A DNA stretch of 64,000 bases, taken from positions 45,626,274 to 45,690,273 of the forward strand of contig OZ025240.1 of the NCBI GenBank assembly GCA_964019155.1, written 5' to 3'. A model generated the notes under the pieces. It worked only from the letters and a program-made list of their open reading frames with translations. It was not told the DNA's origin and searched no databases. The DNA comes from Osedax fenrisi (lineage: Eukaryota; Annelida; Polychaeta; Sabellida; Siboglinidae). Shown piece after piece: positions 60,588 to 64,000 of the stretch. The translations under genes were made by a program, and so were the position numbers. Every line of letters starts with the position of its first letter. Within the stretch, counting starts at the first letter, position 1.

Positions 60588-60731
60588 TAAAATTGTATTA
60601 AGATTTTGTATAATATATAAATGTTATTATACTAACATATTCTGGTTTACAAAGATATGGAAATTGTTGTAATATCTCTTTCAGTATTCCATATTTTAAA
60701 ATAATATTTCTTCGTAAATAATATAATATTG

Positions 60732-60962
60732 TCATGAGAGTTTCTTTATAACTTTATTTTTATTTTGTACGGCCTCCTTGAAATGTTTTATTATCCAGTC
60801 ATGGAATACTGATAACGTGTCATTGGTGTCACCTATTGCATATCTGGTTGGTAGTGTATCAACCCATATGCCTATATACTCTGAAAGTTCAACGCATATA
60901 TTTTTCCTACAAGATTCTCGAATATTTCGCCTATCCATCCTCTTGCGATAATTGCGACAGTC
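60732..60962 (-). CDS. candidate terminal exon, unrecognised
   Basis: On the minus strand TTTAATTGTACAG precedes a 76-codon frame that ends at TGA 60732-60734: DCRNYRKRMDRRNIRESC, then ICVELSEYIGIWVDTLPTRY, then SVFHDWIIKHFKEAV and a lysine-rich end. It is G+C-richer than its surroundings and lacks repeat content. In copy 1 the same exon is split by a transposon and partly inverted. It looks like the last exon of a host gene lying to the right, or of an unknown repeat. The frame can be extended upstream to an ATG at 61058, but that part is probably intron. Confidence 0.4.
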   Translation of the reverse strand, partial: DCRNYRKRMDRRNIRESCRKNICVELSEYIGIWVDTLPTRYAIGDTNDTLSVFHDWIIKHFKEAVQNKNKVIKKLS

Positions 60963-61428
60963 CTGTACAATTAAACAGTGATATTTTGTCAACAATTTAA
61001 ATATATTTGTATATTGTTGTTTACTGGGTACCCGAAACCATTCGGTAAACAACAACATACAAATATGAACATATTATGTTCATAATATGAACATATTTAT
61101 ATGATTCTGCATATTTATTTGACAACATATTATTATGAATATATTATGAACATAATATGTTTATATTAATATGTTATTACACAAATATAATTTTCATAAC
61201 AATATTTATTTGACAAAATATTATTATGAACATAGTATGTGAATATATTATTTAAAGATATTCATTAGAAAAATAGTATTTTCTTTTTAACTTATTATAT
61301 CTATCAACATTCTAAATTATTAATATTTATTATTAAAAGAAATATATTATTTTTAAATGTATAAATAATGTAAATTTAATATATATTTATTAAAAAAAAT
61401 ACTATTCCCAGTAAACAATAGTGAAAAA

Positions 61429-61510
61429 AAACATGTGTTAACAATATGTTAACACATGTTTATTAACAGAACTTGATGTTAAATAACATAATGTTAACAT
61501 GCGTTAACAC
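61429..61510. repeat. 15-bp-arm hairpin in a GTTAAC-rich patch
   Basis: AAACATGTGTTAACA, ATA, and the exact complement TGTTAACACATGTTT (61429-61461). Several further GTTAAC/GTTAA words follow (61479, 61493, 61503). Confidence 0.8.
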
Positions 61511-61724
61511 TAGTTTTTTGGCTATGTTTTAAACAACTAATAACAGCACTCCTGTTATCACATGTATTATTTGTAGACAATAACACAAGTCATTTATGGG
61601 CATATTTATTTTAATAAATTAATTTTTCCTTTTTTTTTCTCTTGATAAATCCTAATTATTTCTCCAATAGCCACGTTGCTGTACTCTTTGGAACCATTAT
61701 GAACAGCTACTGTAAAATTAATTA

Positions 61725-61985
61725 ATTTGTGAACACGAATGTATATGTAAATAGATATGTAAAAATGTATGTACGCATGCATGTATATATATCATGTATA
61801 CATGAATGTATTTATGACATAAATTTTATGTATGTACGCATGTATATATGTAGGTATGTATGTAGGTATGTATGTAGGTATGTATTTAGGTATGTTGTGT
61901 GTATGTACGCATGCATGTATGTATATATGTATGTATGTACGCATGCATGTATATATGTATGAATGTATTTATGTATGTATGTACA
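61725..61985. repeat. GTAT/GTAC-rich microsatellite
   Basis: ATGTATGTAGGT, GTACGCATGCATGT and similar words. The open frame through it (61729-61962) is a repeat translation. A related short patch lies at 62928-63025. Confidence 0.85.
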
Positions 61986-62224
61986 AAATCATCATTTAAG
62001 TCTCTGAATGGGTTACCTAAACCGTCGATGCAGTCTTAGACTCTATAAAATGCATTTCTATTAACTCATTATTATTAAAGGCATAATTTAAGTGTTAGTC
62101 TCAGTTTTCATAAGATCAATATAGTTTCAGTGTCAGTTACCAGAATCATTGTTTGTATATTAAACGAAAATAATTGTATTACTATAAATAATACACAATA
62201 CAAACTATCATATAAGGAAAACAA

Positions 62225-62512
62225 TCGATAAGATTCTTAATATGTTCAATAACGCCAAAGTCAAATTAGCTACTATCAATTACATAATATTAGAATAAGA
62301 AAGACAATAACTATTAATACATGTAAATTGCTAATTCAAAGCTTAGTTATATCTATATTGGATTATTGTAACATACTTTTAATTAATTTACCTGCTTATC
62401 AGTTAATGCCATTAAATAAATTAATTCGATCGTCAATATTATTATATAAATTACCATCAATATAACTGAACTGATGTTACAACAACACCTACTACTACAT
62501 TGGCGACTACCA

Positions 62513-62520
<8 letters not shown>
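62225..62520 (+). pseudogene. L2-type LINE RT thumb fragment
   Basis: In shifting frames: NIRIRKTITINTCKLLIQSL, VISILDYCNILLINLPAYQL, LNKLIRSSILLYKLPS, then HLLLHWRLPIN. This matches the L-x-Y-C-x-x-L...L...N-x-x-x-R-x-I-x-K...L-x-W-L-P region of the LINEs at 49.1 and 57.4 kb. It is cut off by a (TA)n run at 62518. Confidence 0.6.
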
Positions 62521-62553
<33 letters not shown>

Positions 62554-62639
62554 ATATTTTCTATTGTAAATAAAACTATATTATATCGATTATTGATTGA
62601 GAAAACGGTCATATTTTGTAATTTTTTAAATATTTTAAA

Positions 62640-62930
62640 AATACGAGTGAGACAGGATGAATAAACAAAATAGCCCCCTTTCGATACAAATAATTAATGA
62701 TGTCACATAATATAGGAAACATTAATAAAAATATGGATAACTATTTAAAAATTATGTTTAAAATGTAACTTAAAAAAGGCATCATTTCGGCTCGATTATG
62801 TTTTGTAAGAGTCTCATCTCGGGCTCATTTGACTAGAGTTTCGGCTCGTGCTTGTTTTTTACCGAAATTTAAAGTATCGACTCGGCATCAAAAACTAAAA
62901 GTCTCGGCTTGGTATCATTTACATCACTAG
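62640..62930. repeat. degenerate CTCGGCTCG-containing repeat
   Basis: TTTCGGCTCG, CATCTCGGGCTC, TTTCGGCTCGTG, CGACTCGGCATC and TCTCGGCTTGG recur every 25-45 bases in otherwise AT-rich DNA. Origin unknown. Confidence 0.5.
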
Positions 62931-63242
62931 TATGTATGAATGCATGTTGTATGAATGTATGTAGGTATATATGTACACATGAATGTATATATGTATGTAG
63001 GTATATATATATATATATGTATGTTTAATTAAACTTTTTAATTTAACTAATTTATTATGATGAATAAAATATGTTTATATATAAATTACGTATTAAAAAT
63101 TTAAAATCTTATATTTGCTAGATATCCAGTAAATGTTTAAAAATAATGTGAAGTTATGTCAATATCTGGCTATAAATATCAGATGGGCTGTATTTGTTGA
63201 TGTAATATCGACTTTAATCTAGATGAATGGACCAATACAATG

Positions 63243-63447
63243 AGAGTCGTGTTTCAAAAATAAACCTTGTTAAGAAGTGATGTTGTTATTTCATCCATGT
63301 CGTTGCATAGTGTGCATCCGACCTCTTTATAGCTTTGTTCGGGTCAAGGCATATTCAGAGTATACTGTTCAATTTTCTGCTGGATACTAGGCAGGATACC
63401 AATAAGTAGTGTATGCACCAGTGCTGTATTGATTGGTATCATTTGAA
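63243..63447 (-). pseudogene. unrecognised coding-like frame with one stop
   Basis: Minus strand: MIPINTALVHTLLIGILPSI, then QQKIEQYTLNMP, a TGA, then EQSYKEVGCTLCNDMDEI and TTSLLNKVYF before TGA. The L-I-G-I-L-P-x-I-Q-Q-x-I stretch recalls Gag-type frames, but this is only a resemblance. Composition is clearly richer in G+C than the flanks. Confidence 0.25.
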
Positions 63448-63449
63448 AA

Positions 63450-64000
63450 TCTTATAATTATTATAGGTTAGATAAAAATACAAATACATTTTTTAACGAT
63501 ACATGTAAAATATTTTAAATTTGACTTCGGTAGTCGTAATAAGAACAAACAAGGACCATATTCGATATTCCCTGGGTAATCATAGATTAGGATATTTACT
63601 TAGCTGTTCCCATATATATTAATATATGTTTGTTACAAATTGACAGCTTCACTAAATCTAGATATAATATAATTTGGTGCTGATTTTTTTTGATATAATA
63701 AATTGTATAATAATTGAAAAATGAATGATTATTTAATAAATTTATAAAATAAATATATAAAAATATAATATTATTATTATAATAAAGTTAAATTAGATTT
63801 CTTTTATGTTTTGATATAATAAATTGTATAATAATATATATTATGTTTAATATTATATAAAAAATAGTATGAATTTTCCATCTATATAAAGAAAGAATAG
63901 AATACTTTCTTTATATCTATGGAATTTTCATATTTTTTTAATAATAATATATTAATATATAAAAGAAATATGAAAGTTTATAATATATATTATTATATAA
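63450..64000. other. AT-rich end of window with imperfect inverted repeat
   Basis: TATGAATTTTCCAT and CTATATAAAGAAAG (about 63869-63896) pair imperfectly with CTTTCTTTATAT and GGAATTTTCATA (63905-63932). A direct repeat GATATAATAAATTGTATAAT occurs at about 63692 and 63813. No gene is seen. Confidence 0.6.

Larger units (their letters stand above)
60315..61380. repeat. paralogous block, copy 2
   Basis: The better preserved copy of the block at 5246-7090. It keeps the minus-strand terminal exon uninterrupted. It has one insertion not in copy 1, the repeat at about 61010-61240, which itself is shared with 26641-26828. Confidence 0.75.

Overview
The window is a very AT-rich stretch (roughly 80 % A+T by eye) of a metazoan nuclear genome. 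Three things show this: spliced exons of a Notch-ligand-type gene (DSL domain, EGF-like domains, transmembrane segment; the DSL domain is known only from animals), many decayed non-LTR retrotransposons of CR1/L2, RTE and R2 types, and non-autonomous DNA transposons with recognisable target-site duplications (TSDs). The phylum cannot be settled from this sequence. There is no prokaryotic-style coding, no rRNA and no intact tRNA gene.

Layout. 0.9-2.6 kb: a hAT-like element with a GGTA-type repeat core and a perfect 8-bp TSD. 2.7-2.9 kb: an unrecognised minus-strand exon-like frame. 2.9-3.8 kb: a tandem duplication. 5.2-7.1 kb: the first copy of a paralogous block (second copy at 60.3-61.4 kb), split by another 8-bp-TSD element. 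8.1-11.8 kb: an L2-like LINE carrying a solo LTR. 12.3 kb: a 34-bp element made only of its inverted repeats. 13.2-14.3 kb (minus) and 17.4-19.0 kb (plus): RTE-like LINE remnants, with a TIR-bounded element between them. 20.8-24.5 kb: the best preserved LINE (CR1-like).

From about 28.8 to 44.0 kb, and possibly from 20.4 kb, lies the only clear host gene: a small DSL ligand split into short exons, nearly all joined in phase 1. Its introns hold a 22-bp minisatellite, a piggyBac-like element with TTAA ends, TA-flanked MITEs and a large composite repeat. 44.2-44.9 kb is a ~100-bp tandem repeat. 45.9-49.7 kb is a decayed L2-like LINE. 49.7-53.2 kb is a second hAT-like copy interrupted by a 5'-truncated R2-like LINE. 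53.2-58.0 kb is a nearly complete L2-like LINE followed by a minus-strand tRNA-derived SINE. 60.3-61.4 kb is the second paralogous block, with a plausible terminal exon. 61.4-64 kb holds repeats, LINE debris and one unexplained frame.

The results most worth following up are: the hidden DSL-ligand gene with tandemly duplicated stalk exons; ORF1 and ORF2 of two LINE lineages lying in one frame across a single UGA-CUN stop, suggesting translation by readthrough; and a series of TSD-proven non-autonomous transposons, including one reduced to 34 bp.
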